A DNA stretch of 45,974 bases from Deltaproteobacteria bacterium. GTDB lineage: Bacteria; Desulfobacterota; Desulfobulbia; Desulfobulbales; Desulfurivibrionaceae. Positions 26,307 to 35,050 of the stretch are shown one piece after another; position 1 is the stretch's first letter; each line of letters starts with the position of its first letter. Below the pieces are notes generated by a model. That model was not told where the DNA came from, did no database searches, and was given only the letters and a program-made list of their open reading frames with translations. Both the position numbers and the translations under genes were made by a program. The stretch lies in contig JAJZRF010000019.1 of assembly GCA_021847425.1 (NCBI GenBank), positions 1 through 45,974 on the forward strand. The letters are read 5' to 3'.

Positions 26307-26442
26307 AGGGCTGAACCGTAAACATTCATCTGCGGCAGCGAAGCGGCGCTGCGAAACGTCTACAGATCAGAGAGCGAACCACGTTTTTCCGTTCTAGGTG
26401 AACGGTTACGAAACACTAACCCATGCAACAGGGGCAGTTTCC
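26307..26442. other. Spacer with possible repeat remnant
   Basis: 136 bases between the PilB-like gene and the response regulator. The part GCGCTGCGAAACGTCTACAG near 26349 resembles GCGCTGCTGAACAGTTACAG at the right end of the palindromic element at 38554-38660, so a degraded relative may lie here. No terminator is evident, so transcription may continue. Confidence 0.3.
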
Positions 26443-27600
26443 ATGAAAAAAGTGCTGGTTGTTGATGACGACCATGGTTTTTTGTTGAGCTTGCAGGACA
26501 TGTGCCGGGAGCGCGCCGATTCATTTGAGGTCGTTACCGCGGGGAACGGAAAGGAAGCGCTGGCCGTCCTTGGCAGCCAGCCGATAGACCTGGTGGTCAC
26601 TGACTTGAAGATGCCGGAAATGGACGGGTTCGAACTGGTCAGCCGGATGAGCAGACTCAAAAATTCCGTGCCGGTCATCGCCATGACCGCCTTCGGCACC
26701 CCGGAAATGGAAGACCGGCTCATGGATCTTGGGACCTTTCAGTACATCGAAAAGCCTGTTGATTTCGAACTGCTGCTGCAAAAAATAAAGGACGGTCTGG
26801 CCGCGGGCGCCAAAGGGATAGTGTCCGGCGTATCGTTGTCCTCGTTCTTGCAGCTCCTTGAGCTTGACCGAAAAACCTGCACCATCATGGCAAGGGCGGG
26901 AAGGCGTCTCGGTCTGCTGTTTTTTAAAAACGGCAGCCTGATCAATGCCTATGCCGAGCCCCTTACCGGCCTTGACGCCGCCTTTGAGATCATCAGCTGG
27001 GATCAGGCCGAGATCGAAATCCACAATTTTTGCCGGAACCGGAAAAAGACCATTGATGCCCCGCTGGGATTCATCCTTATTGAAGGCGCCAGGTTGAGCG
27101 ATGAGCGGGGCGAGGGGGGGGTGACTCAGGACGCCGGCATGTCTGCGGAAGAGGCGGACGATGAATTTGCGCAATTGGACGATCTTGATTTTGCCACCGG
27201 GCCATTGCCGCCGTCCACCGCAGCGATGGCCCAGTCTCTGGAGCAGGGCGGCAAGGTCACTCTTGAGGAAACGCTCAACGCAGCCCCGGGCGTCAACCGG
27301 ATGGTGCTTGTCGCCAAGGATGGAACCGCCAGGATTCAGCGGAACATTGACAATAAGGAGTTTAAGCCATTTGTCACCTATGTTGCCGTGGCTGCGGAAA
27401 AAATCCGGGGGATTCTCGGGTATGGCGAGCTTCCTTCCCATATCATCCTCACCCAGGAGAAAGGCGAACAGCTGCTGATCATTCCCGGAGTTGAATTGTC
27501 GGTGGGGATAGAGGTTCAGCCTGGAGTTTCACCCACCAAGATCATCGCCGCCATCGGCCCGGCGCTTGCCGAAGCCCAACAGCTTGAGCTGCAGGCCTAA
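26443..27600 (+). CDS. Response regulator with DUF4388 and C-terminal roadblock-like domain
   Basis: A 385-aa protein. An N-terminal receiver domain (about 1-120) has the acidic pair DDD at 8-10, phospho-acceptor Asp54 in VTDLKMP, and Lys in EKPVDF. Then comes a PATAN/DUF4388-like region (about 125-225, SLSSFLQLLELDRKTCTIM ... LLFFKNGSLINAYAE) and an acidic linker. The C-terminal part (about 275-385) has a roadblock-like pattern (NRMVLVAKDGTARIQ ... LLIIPGVELSVGIEV). It has no DNA-binding domain, so the output is by protein contact, probably with MglA or roadblock partners. ATG 26443 follows a GGGG-containing site; GTG 26398 is the alternative. Confidence 0.8.
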   Translation: MKKVLVVDDDHGFLLSLQDMCRERADSFEVVTAGNGKEALAVLGSQPIDLVVTDLKMPEMDGFELVSRMSRLKNSVPVIAMTAFGTPEMEDRLMDLGTFQYIEKPVDFELLLQKIKDGLAAGAKGIVSGVSLSSFLQLLELDRKTCTIMARAGRRLGLLFFKNGSLINAYAEPLTGLDAAFEIISWDQAEIEIHNFCRNRKKTIDAPLGFILIEGARLSDERGEGGVTQDAGMSAEEADDEFAQLDDLDFATGPLPPSTAAMAQSLEQGGKVTLEETLNAAPGVNRMVLVAKDGTARIQRNIDNKEFKPFVTYVAVAAEKIRGILGYGELPSHIILTQEKGEQLLIIPGVELSVGIEVQPGVSPTKIIAAIGPALAEAQQLELQA

Positions 27601-27616
27601 TTGAGGAGTATGGAGC

Positions 27617-28267
27617 ATGGACGAACTTTTGCAGGAAATAAAAATGCTCCCCGGCGTTGTGGGGGTTTTTGTCTCTGTCGATAAACCGGATATCATCTTT
27701 TCTTATGTGCCGGACGGTTATGACCATGAGACCCTCAAGTCGATGGGAGGCTCCTTGCAGCGGATCATTAAGATGAATGCCTCCTGTCGGCTCAGCGTCA
27801 ATTCCGTGGAGATGCGGTTTCCCGCCGCCATGGTCCTGGTGAAGCATATCTGTGATGGCTCCCTGTTGGTGATGTTCTGTGAGACAGAGGCGAATTTTTC
27901 CCTGATCAATATGACCAGTAACATGCTCCTTGGTGAACTTGCCCGGGGAGTGGAAAAGGTCCGTGCCAATCCGGAAGCCGCCATGCGGGCAATTTCGGCA
28001 AAAAAAGCCGGAAGCATGGATTTTGCCCAGGCGCAGAATGAAGAACCGTTGAAAAACGCTATCCCTGTTTTTCAGGATGCACTGGCCAAGGCCATTGGCC
28101 CCATTGCGGCGATGCTTGTCAAAGAGATTGTCGGAAAATGGTTGCAGGGAGGGGCATGCAGCCAGGAGCGATTTCCGGAGCTGGTTGATCTTTTCTGTCA
28201 GGAGATTGGAGACGCCCCGCTGGAAAAGGAATTTCGGGCAGATACGACCAGGCTTCTTCCCCGCTGA
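27617..28267 (+). CDS. Roadblock/LC7-like protein with C-terminal helical domain
   Basis: A 216-aa protein. Residues 1-115 have a roadblock/LC7-like pattern (MLPGVVGVFVSVDKPDIIF ... GSLLVMFCETEANFSLINM). A linker leads to a C-terminal helical domain (about 140-210, ALAKAIGPIAAMLVKEIVGKWLQ ... FPELVDLFCQEIGD) seen after signalling modules in other bacteria, where its job is unknown. It lies 16 bases after the response regulator and has a GAGGAGTATGGAG ribosome site region. It is the last gene of the block and is followed by a strong terminator. Confidence 0.72.
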   Translation: MDELLQEIKMLPGVVGVFVSVDKPDIIFSYVPDGYDHETLKSMGGSLQRIIKMNASCRLSVNSVEMRFPAAMVLVKHICDGSLLVMFCETEANFSLINMTSNMLLGELARGVEKVRANPEAAMRAISAKKAGSMDFAQAQNEEPLKNAIPVFQDALAKAIGPIAAMLVKEIVGKWLQGGACSQERFPELVDLFCQEIGDAPLEKEFRADTTRLLPR

Positions 28268-28282
28268 ACGACAAGCAAAAAG

Positions 28283-28321
28283 ACCTTGCCCCCTCCAGCC
28301 AGGAGGGAGGCAAGGTTTTTT
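28283..28321. terminator. Rho-independent terminator, probably bidirectional
   Basis: ACCTTGCC-CCCTCC (28283-28296) pairs with the GGAGGGAGGCAAGGT side (28302-28316) with a one-base bulge. It is followed by TTTTT on the plus strand and preceded by AAAAAG, which gives a U-run on the minus strand. It ends the roadblock/MglA block and the convergent OmpA-like gene. Confidence 0.87.
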
Positions 28322-28340
28322 GTTCCCTTAGGCGTCGTCT

Positions 28341-29249
28341 CTATTTCAACCGCTTGAACTCAACCCGGTTGTTTATTTTCCTGTTTTGTTCCGTGGTGTT
28401 GGGAACAATGGGGTGGGTATGGCCGTATGCCGCCACTCGCAGCTTCTTCGCCGCAATATTGCAATTTTTGATCAGATAATTGCGCACAGCCTCGGCCCTT
28501 TTTCGTGAAACGGCTAAATCGGCCTTGGCATTGCCGGAGTCATCCGTGTTGCCGACTACTTCAAACACGGCGCCTTGCAGGTCGTGACTTGTAAAGGCGC
28601 GTGCTCCCACAATGCTGAGCTGGTCTTCGCCCTCTTCGGGCAGCGCTGTCGATTTGCCGGGGAAAAGGATCAGCAGTCTGAGGATGGTGGCTTCGATGGG
28701 GCTGACCTCCCGGTCCTTGGATTTTTCTTCGAAAAGAACGGTGGCGGCCTCCTCGGAACTTACCGATTCTCCATGCAGGGCCTTCAGTTTGATCCGCGCT
28801 GATTCCAGGGATTTTGCCGCCCTTTTATTGCCGGGATCAATACCCAGGCCTTTTTCATATGCGCTCACCGCATTCTGCACCTTGTCCGTCACCATATAGA
28901 TGTCGCCCATGCCGAAGAATGCCTTGGCATGTTTTGGGTCAAGGGTGGAAGCGGTAAGATAGTAAGGCAAGGCGTCTTTATAGTCGCGCAGACGTTCAAG
29001 GGTGTAGCCCTGCATGAAGTTGATTTCCGGGTCTTTCGGACATTGCTTGATGGCGGTAGCCAGCAGGTCGCGTCTGGCAATGAGATCGTGTTCCTGGTTG
29101 ATTGTCTCGGCAATCTTTTTGCAGTCCGCCGCCGAGGTTGGGCGAGGCAACAAAGCGGGCAGCGAAAGGACGCCAAGCAGCATGAGAAAGAGGGTTGCTC
29201 CATGCCCGGCCGCAAGCCTTGGCTGTTTGTTTTTGTTTACTATGGACAT
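28341..29249 (-). CDS. OmpA-family protein with TPR repeats
   Basis: Exported protein of 302 aa. An N-terminal hydrophobic segment and cleavage-like SAADC at about 39-43 suggest a signal peptide (Lys/Arg run, then LFLMLLGVLSLPALL). Residues about 55-165 form TPR-like helix pairs (DPEINFMQGYTLERLRDYKDALPYY, AKAFFGMGDIYMVTDKVQNAVSAY). The C-terminal 110 residues are an OmpA-like peptidoglycan-binding domain with FEVVGNTDDSGNAKADLAVS and RAEAVRNYL. There is no outer-membrane barrel. It lies four bases after the DUF3365 gene in the same operon and probably works in the periplasm. Confidence 0.83.
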   Translation of the reverse strand: MSIVNKNKQPRLAAGHGATLFLMLLGVLSLPALLPRPTSAADCKKIAETINQEHDLIARRDLLATAIKQCPKDPEINFMQGYTLERLRDYKDALPYYLTASTLDPKHAKAFFGMGDIYMVTDKVQNAVSAYEKGLGIDPGNKRAAKSLESARIKLKALHGESVSSEEAATVLFEEKSKDREVSPIEATILRLLILFPGKSTALPEEGEDQLSIVGARAFTSHDLQGAVFEVVGNTDDSGNAKADLAVSRKRAEAVRNYLIKNCNIAAKKLRVAAYGHTHPIVPNTTEQNRKINNRVEFKRLK

Positions 29250-29253
29250 ATTT

Positions 29254-30123
29254 TCACCGTTTGAGGATGCGGACCATGCTCATGCGCAATCGCTCGATCG
29301 CGTTGGCCAGGGCACCGATTTCATCATTCTGTTTGATGCCGACGCTCTCATCCATATTTTTGCCAAGGCTGATTTCTTCGGCCTTGACGCTCAGCCGGAC
29401 AATGGGGTCAACCACGAACCGGTCCATGAACAGCCAGATGCCGATAAGGGCCACCAGCAGGCAACCTGCGCCGATGAGATAGAGGAATATCGCCGACTTT
29501 CTGGCGCTGGCCAGGGCATCTTCCACGGAAACGTAGACCACATAGGCGCCCACCGTATCGCCACTCTTCCAGTTGTAGCCATTGGTGGAGCCATAGATCT
29601 CAACCTGATCCTTGGGGGCGTCGTTCACGTCGCCATGGCAACGCAGGCAATCCTTTTCCGTGACCCTGATGGGTTTTGCCAGGTAAAACAAGGTCTCGCC
29701 ATCGCGCTTCATGGTGCCTTCGCTCTGCTTTAATCCGGGCTGACTGGCAAACATGGCGATCAGCTTGGCCTCCCATTCGTCCGCCTTGTTCGGCGGATAG
29801 AGGGGATTAAGGGTTGCCTGTTTGAAATTGTAGCCGGTCAGTCTCTTCTTGAAGATGTCAAAGGTTCCACGGGTGAGAACAAAGCCGGACATCAACTCGG
29901 GATAAAAACGGTCTTTTTCGAAAACCTCCATGATGAGGGGGCGTTGTTTTTCCGTGTAAAAATCCCGGGTGGCCAGAATATAATTGAAGATCAGCTCGCC
30001 TTTGCTTTTCGCTTCCAGCATGGCGTTGTGCTTGCTGAACAGGTAGCTGGCTGTTCCGATGCCCACGGTTGCGAGACCGAAAATAATTGCCATGATGATC
30101 ATGAAGCGTGATCGGATTCCCAT
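29254..30123 (-). CDS. DUF3365 (Tll0287-like) haem sensor with HAMP domain
   Basis: A 289-aa membrane protein. One N-terminal transmembrane helix (residues 7-29) is followed by a periplasmic DUF3365 domain (about 30-205). This contains a covalent c-type haem motif DCLRCHGD near residue 160, then a second helix (IFLYLIGAGCLLVALIGIWLF) and a HAMP domain (DRFVVDPIVRLSVKAEEISLGKN). It stops after the HAMP, without kinase, cyclase or chemotaxis signalling domain. It would sense redox state or a gas and pass the signal to a separate protein; the histidine kinase upstream on the same strand is the obvious candidate. Confidence 0.85.
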   Translation of the reverse strand: MGIRSRFMIIMAIIFGLATVGIGTASYLFSKHNAMLEAKSKGELIFNYILATRDFYTEKQRPLIMEVFEKDRFYPELMSGFVLTRGTFDIFKKRLTGYNFKQATLNPLYPPNKADEWEAKLIAMFASQPGLKQSEGTMKRDGETLFYLAKPIRVTEKDCLRCHGDVNDAPKDQVEIYGSTNGYNWKSGDTVGAYVVYVSVEDALASARKSAIFLYLIGAGCLLVALIGIWLFMDRFVVDPIVRLSVKAEEISLGKNMDESVGIKQNDEIGALANAIERLRMSMVRILKR

Positions 30124-30255
30124 CTCTTTCTCCTAAAAAATGTAATCGTTCAGCAAGGACAGGCCCGGAAACGGGAATAATGTCCCATCAACTGCTGGAT
30201 TATACCTTAACCGTTGCGCCATATTCAACAGGGGAAAACCGGCGGCGGAAGGTTT

Positions 30256-31563
30256 TCACGGAATTTTCCTGCCCAGGTTGTCCCCACGCTGGGTTTTTGT
30301 CGTGCTCTTGGGCAAGGTCAGGTGGAAGGTGGTGCCGATGCCTTTTTCGCTGACCAGCTCTATGCCGCAGTGCATCTGGGTCAGCATTTTTTTGGAAATC
30401 ACCAGTCCCAATCCGGTGCCATGGGGTTTGGTGGTAAAAAACGGCTTGAAGACATCCCGCGCCAATTCCTGCGACATGCCGCAGCCATTGTCGGTGATGG
30501 ATAAAAGGATTACATTGCCGCGGCTCTGGCTGCGCACCAGCAACAGCGGGTCGGGTGTCTCCGCCATGGCGTCAACGGCGTTGGCAAGGAGGTTCATGGT
30601 GACGTGCTGCAGGGCTCTGGGGTCCACCAGGATGTGTTTTGCGTCCGGGTCGATATCGATCCTGATGGCCACTTTTTTGGCACGGATATCCGCGCCCAGC
30701 AATTGCATGAGATTGTCGAAAAACATCGCCAGGTCAATATCGCTGGTCCTTGGCGTCTCGAACATGCTGAAGTTCTTGAGGGATTTGAGAAGCGCTTCCA
30801 TCTTGGTGATCTCCCCGGAAATCCGGTTGAAATACACATCTATTTCCTCGGGGGAATATTTCTTGATGTTGTTTTGCAGGACTGTCAGGGCCATCTTGAT
30901 GGAATTCAAGGGGTTGCCGATCTCGTGGCGGATGCCGGAGAAGAGGTAGCCGATGTTGTTCATCATTTCCGTGGCTTCGTCGATGGCGGCCAGGCGGTGC
31001 CGGTCGGTGATGTCCTGAATGAAAATCGAGATGTGGCGCTGTTCTCCGGGGATTCTGTACACGGTATAGCCGAGCACCCGGTGTTCATAGTGGATGACCG
31101 TTTGCCGGCTTCTGGTCCGGCCCGGCTGTTGCAATGGGTCCAGGTCGTTGCAGAGCAGGGAGGTGAGGCCCTCGTAATCCTGGGCGGCCTTGAGCGGCTC
31201 AAGGATTTTCACGGCATGACCATTTTTGAAGAAAACTTTTTTCTCCACGGTGTCGAGAATAATGAGACCGGTGTCGATATCCCGCAAAATATCGGTAAAA
31301 ATGCAGGAGGTGTTGCAGAAAGCTTCATCCGGCGGGGATGGCGTGCTATTGTTGCTTTGCAGCAGTCTTTTGAAAAGAGCCTTTATCAAGAGAAGAGCAC
31401 CATGGGGCAGAAGGAAACAGACGGTGAATTTCCCCCATGGTAGCAGATTCCGAGGCAAAGGCAAGCGGGCTTGAGATTTTTTCGTTTTTTCTTGTGGAGC
31501 GCGGGCGTGGTTCCCGGTTATATTGGCTTGCGCAACCTTGCTGTCCTTCCTCGTGTGATTCAT
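30256..31563 (-). CDS. Sensor histidine kinase
   Basis: A 435-aa kinase. A short hydrophobic stretch near residues 47-62 may be one membrane helix. A PAS-like region spans about 85-190 (GLIILDTVEKKVFFKNG ... IFIQDITDR). The phospho-acceptor is His213 in GIRHEIGNPLNSIK, and the catalytic domain has the N box LLANAVDAM, G1 DNGCGM and G2 GTGLGL. No cognate response regulator is next to it. ATG 31563 lies close to the start of the divergent gene at 31577, without a ribosome site, so the true start may be downstream. It precedes the DUF3365 gene by 132 bases. Confidence 0.82.
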   Translation of the reverse strand: MNHTRKDSKVAQANITGNHARAPQEKTKKSQARLPLPRNLLPWGKFTVCFLLPHGALLLIKALFKRLLQSNNSTPSPPDEAFCNTSCIFTDILRDIDTGLIILDTVEKKVFFKNGHAVKILEPLKAAQDYEGLTSLLCNDLDPLQQPGRTRSRQTVIHYEHRVLGYTVYRIPGEQRHISIFIQDITDRHRLAAIDEATEMMNNIGYLFSGIRHEIGNPLNSIKMALTVLQNNIKKYSPEEIDVYFNRISGEITKMEALLKSLKNFSMFETPRTSDIDLAMFFDNLMQLLGADIRAKKVAIRIDIDPDAKHILVDPRALQHVTMNLLANAVDAMAETPDPLLLVRSQSRGNVILLSITDNGCGMSQELARDVFKPFFTTKPHGTGLGLVISKKMLTQMHCGIELVSEKGIGTTFHLTLPKSTTKTQRGDNLGRKIP

Positions 31564-31576
31564 CGGAGGTTTTGAT

Positions 31577-33244
31577 ATGACCGTGCGTTCCTGCGTCCAC
31601 TCTTCGGGACAGTTTGTCTATGGCGTGCATGCGCCTTCCTACCAGGTTGCCAACCTGCGGGAAAACGATTTTGTCGAGCCGCTCGGTGTATTTCCGGACG
31701 ATAGCCCGTATCGGAATCAGGGGAATTTTCCCGAGGGCGAAATCCAGGTTGAGCAGGCGGAAATGATCTATGAAGTCGCCAATCCTTTTCCGTTCCGGGG
31801 GGTAACGTACATCAGCAGCGCCTGGGCCAGGCCCAGGGCGGCAAACCCCTCTTCCATCAAGCTGCCGGAGCCGCCGGACGTGTCCATGCGTCAGGCGCTG
31901 CAGGAACTCCTGCCCGCCGGAGCCGCCACGAATCTGCAAAAAAGCTTTGCGGCGCTGCCGGAAACCGTGCTGCTGGCCCTGGCCTCCACGTCCACCGACC
32001 CTGAGGATCTGGTGACGCTGGCCGGTATGAGCTGCGAATTTCTCCGTGACGGAGCCGGGGAGCCGGTCGGCCTTCGCTACACAGAAGGCGGCAATGGTCT
32101 GGCGCGGCCCCGGATTCTTCAGCATGAGCTGTTCGAGGTGGTGGTCAACAACCGCCATCTGCCCGAGGTCTACAGGCAGGTCATGATTCTGCGGCCAGGG
32201 GTGCAGGGGGGCAGCGAAATCGTGGGCGAGTATCGCGATGCTCCGCACGGCTGCCACGTTTTTGAATATCTGCGCCGCAACAGCTATATTTCCTGGGGGC
32301 ATTACGCCGCAAACATGGCGGATGATGCTGTCCGCTACAGCACGGCGAATCTTTCCGAAACCGACATGCGGGGGTTGCGGCACCTCTACTATCAGCGCAC
32401 CTTCCTCCGCCTTGGCGCCCAGCTGGGCCTGCCCCTGCCGCCGCGCCGGAAAACCATGACGGAGACCGAACTCGAGGAGCTGCGGCTTGCGGTCGTTCAG
32501 GCATTGCGGCGAAAAGACGCGCCTCCCTTGCCCTTCACCGCCACCCTCTGGGGCTGGAATTATGGCTTCGATTACGCCCCCAGCGGTTACCGGCTCCATG
32601 CCTCGCATCAGCAGATCCACCAGCAGTTCGCCATGCTCCCGCATACGGTTCCCGCCTGGCACCATGGCGGGCAAGTCGCGAAGGAGCCGGTTTCAAGTTA
32701 CGCCTGCGGGGATCTCGTTGCTGAATTCTGCCAGCGGTACAAAGAGGAGACGGGCCGCGATTTTTTCAGCGCCTATCTCGAAGCGATCCGCAATAACAGG
32801 CGGATGGACGGGGTGGAAGGCGAAAATATAAGTCTGGTCGTGTATGAGGATGAGAGGGTCATGCTCTTTGTGCCCAAGGCGCAGACCTCTCAGTGGGAGT
32901 TGCAGATCATGCCCCTGGAGGAGGTAGGCAATATCCTGGAGGCGGACGCGGCCACCCGGGCCTCGTTGGACCGTGCCCTGCTCATCGCCCAGAAGATTCT
33001 TGCCCGTCTGGGTGCCAGGCTGGTGAGCAGTATCGAATATTCCAGCCGGATAACGGCGAAGCCTGCCGGGCAGCGGTTGCTCTACGCACTTTTGCCCAAG
33101 CTGCCATATTCCATGGGAGCCTTCAGCGAGGCCCAGTTGCGTTGGGTTGCCGGGCATTTTCCGGAAGATTTTGCCGCAGCGTGCCGCCTTCATCTGCCCA
33201 TGGCGCTGGCTGGTCTTGAAAGAGATAGCTGCGGCGCGGACTGA
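31577..33244 (+). CDS. Unknown protein with HIT/GalT-like features
   Basis: A 555-aa protein that I cannot assign firmly. The middle part contains LHASHQQIHQQF (about residue 335-346), reminiscent of the HxHxQ catalytic motif of HIT-superfamily GalT and Ap4A phosphorylases, though the first His of that motif would be Gln. Later, VMLFVPKAQTSQWELQIMPLEEVGNIL looks like the second domain of GalT-like enzymes. That suggests nucleotide-sugar transferase or dinucleotide phosphorylase chemistry, by inference only. An ideal GGAGG site stands 8 bases before ATG 31577. It is transcribed divergently from the histidine kinase and is probably monocistronic. Confidence 0.65.
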   Translation: MTVRSCVHSSGQFVYGVHAPSYQVANLRENDFVEPLGVFPDDSPYRNQGNFPEGEIQVEQAEMIYEVANPFPFRGVTYISSAWARPRAANPSSIKLPEPPDVSMRQALQELLPAGAATNLQKSFAALPETVLLALASTSTDPEDLVTLAGMSCEFLRDGAGEPVGLRYTEGGNGLARPRILQHELFEVVVNNRHLPEVYRQVMILRPGVQGGSEIVGEYRDAPHGCHVFEYLRRNSYISWGHYAANMADDAVRYSTANLSETDMRGLRHLYYQRTFLRLGAQLGLPLPPRRKTMTETELEELRLAVVQALRRKDAPPLPFTATLWGWNYGFDYAPSGYRLHASHQQIHQQFAMLPHTVPAWHHGGQVAKEPVSSYACGDLVAEFCQRYKEETGRDFFSAYLEAIRNNRRMDGVEGENISLVVYEDERVMLFVPKAQTSQWELQIMPLEEVGNILEADAATRASLDRALLIAQKILARLGARLVSSIEYSSRITAKPAGQRLLYALLPKLPYSMGAFSEAQLRWVAGHFPEDFAAACRLHLPMALAGLERDSCGAD

Positions 33245-33386
33245 TCTGCGGGAGCCTCGTTTTTTCAAGGGGTTCTGCGTCTGGAGAGGCATGCTTCCCC
33301 CTTTATTTTTTGTGGACATAAAATGTTGCCCTTGAAAATCCGGTATGGTAATTTGCAAAGTTGAGTGTCCTGGTCGGGGTGCTGTC

Positions 33387-33482
33387 ATGCGGTTGTTTTT
33401 CACGTTTTTTTGCGGCGTTGCGCTGATCGTGTCAGAAAAAGATATTTCATATGCACGGGCTGACAAGTTGGGTTTGGCCTGA
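33387..33482 (+). CDS. Possible 31-aa small hydrophobic peptide
   Basis: ATG 33387 to TGA 33480-33482 encodes a short peptide with a hydrophobic N-terminus (MRLFFTFFCGVALIV) and a polar tail. It lies 24 bases before pycA in an otherwise empty spacer (33245-33506). The ribosome site is weak (GGGGTG) and no family is known, so it may well be a chance frame. Confidence 0.2.
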   Translation: MRLFFTFFCGVALIVSEKDISYARADKLGLA

Positions 33483-33506
33483 AAATTGTCTGAATGAGGG
33501 AATCCG

Positions 33507-34949
33507 TTGAAGAAGAAAATCTTGATAGCCAACCGAGGTGAAATTGCCCTGCGGATCATCCGGGCGGTGCAAGAGCTTGGGCATATTGCCGTGGCTATTT
33601 ATGAAACGCCGGACAAGGACGCCCTGCATATCCGCACGGCGGATGAGGCCATCTGGCTTGGGGATGGCCCCCGCTGCGATTACCTGAACATCGATAAGGT
33701 TATCGGGGTCGCCAAAAAAGTCGGGGCCGACGCCATCCATCCGGGGTACGGATTTTTGGCGGAAAACCCTGATTTTGCCAAGGCCTGCGAGCACAATGGC
33801 ATCATTTTCATCGGCCCGCCCTCCGAGGTTATCCAGTCGCTGGGCGACAAGGTGACGGCCCGGCGGATCATGAAAGAGGCCGGGATCCCCATGGTGCCCG
33901 GCACTGAGAACCTGTCCGCCGGTGATGCCGGCCTCAGGGAAGCCATTGATTTTGCCGACAAATACGGCTATCCGGTTATGCTGAAAGCCACGGCCGGCGG
34001 TGGCGGGCGCGGCATCCGGCGGGTGGAAAACGAAAAGCAGATGCGGGTGGAACTCCCCATGGCCAGGGCCGAGGCAAAGTCTGCCTTTAACAACGACGCG
34101 GTCTATCTCGAAAAGGTGGTGATCAATCCCAAGCATGTCGAGGTGCAGATCATTGCCGACAAGGAAGGCAATACCGTGCATCTGGGCTCCAGGGATTGTT
34201 CGATCCAGCGCCGGAATCAGAAGCTGGTGGAGATCGCCCCTTCGCTGATCCAGGACAAGGGGCTGGTTGACCTGATCTGCGCCACTGCCGTTACGGCGGC
34301 CAAGGCCTCTCACTACGTAAATGCGGGCACCGTGGAGTTCCTTGTTGACCGGGACTGGAACTTTTATTTCATGGAGATCAATACCCGGGTGCAGGTGGAG
34401 CATACCGTTACCGAAATGGTTACCGGCATCGATATCGTCCGGACCCAGATCAAGGTGGCCCTGGGCAAGAAGCTTTCCTTCTGTCAGGAGGATGTGCATA
34501 TCCGGGGTTATGCCGTGGAAATGCGGATCAACGCCGAGGACCCCCAGAACAACTTCATGCCGGAGGGCGGCAAGACCGTTTCCGTCTACCGTTCGCCGGG
34601 CGGCTATGGCGTAAGGCTGGACGGCTTTGTCTACCAGGGCTTTACCATTCCCAAGGTGTACGATTCGCTCCTGGTCAAAATGACCGTGTTCGGTTTTTCC
34701 TGGAATGAAACCGTGGACCGGCTGCTCCGCTGCCTCAATAACTTTGTCATCACCGGCCCCAAGACCACGATTCCCTACTATGTGAATCTGGTGCAGGACC
34801 CGGATTTCAAGAAGGGTGATTTCGACACCTCCTTTATTGAAACCCATTCGCATCTGATCAACTATGATGACCAGGTCAGCGAAGGCAACAAGCTGGCCCA
34901 TCTGATCGCAGAGATTCATTACAAAGGGGAAAACCCCTACGCCGTTTAG
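33507..34949 (+). CDS. pycA: Pyruvate carboxylase subunit A (biotin carboxylase)
   Basis: ATP-grasp biotin carboxylase that carboxylates biotin with bicarbonate. It opens with KKILIANRGEIALRIIRA and has HPGYGFLAEN, the glycine-rich lid KATAGGGGRGIRRV, the metal site FMEINTRVQVEHTVTE and RINAEDP. 480 aa is right for a free-standing subunit. The pairing with a carboxyltransferase-biotin protein 100 bases downstream, and no accA/accD nearby, favours two-subunit pyruvate carboxylase (making oxaloacetate) over acetyl-CoA carboxylase. The start is TTG 33507 after a GAGGGAA site; no in-frame ATG precedes the conserved N-terminus. Confidence 0.85.
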   Translation: MKKKILIANRGEIALRIIRAVQELGHIAVAIYETPDKDALHIRTADEAIWLGDGPRCDYLNIDKVIGVAKKVGADAIHPGYGFLAENPDFAKACEHNGIIFIGPPSEVIQSLGDKVTARRIMKEAGIPMVPGTENLSAGDAGLREAIDFADKYGYPVMLKATAGGGGRGIRRVENEKQMRVELPMARAEAKSAFNNDAVYLEKVVINPKHVEVQIIADKEGNTVHLGSRDCSIQRRNQKLVEIAPSLIQDKGLVDLICATAVTAAKASHYVNAGTVEFLVDRDWNFYFMEINTRVQVEHTVTEMVTGIDIVRTQIKVALGKKLSFCQEDVHIRGYAVEMRINAEDPQNNFMPEGGKTVSVYRSPGGYGVRLDGFVYQGFTIPKVYDSLLVKMTVFGFSWNETVDRLLRCLNNFVITGPKTTIPYYVNLVQDPDFKKGDFDTSFIETHSHLINYDDQVSEGNKLAHLIAEIHYKGENPYAV

Positions 34950-34971
34950 GAAAAAAACAGGCTAAAGGAAA

Positions 34972-35015
34972 AAGGTTAAAGGCCTTTGTCGTTTTCACCT
35001 TTTACCTTTAACCTT
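34972..35015. repeat. Inverted repeat between pycA and pycB
   Basis: AAGGTTAAAGG (34972-34982) is the exact complement of CCTTTAACCTT (35005-35015). The loop is pyrimidine-rich. No T-run follows directly, so it is more likely a processing or stabilising hairpin than a terminator. The upstream part AACAGGCTAAAGGAAAAAGG resembles AACAGGCTCAAGGAAACAGG before kdnA (39953-39972). Confidence 0.5.
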
Positions 35016-35050
35016 GCACCTTTATCCTTCGTTAAAACACAGGAGTAGTC

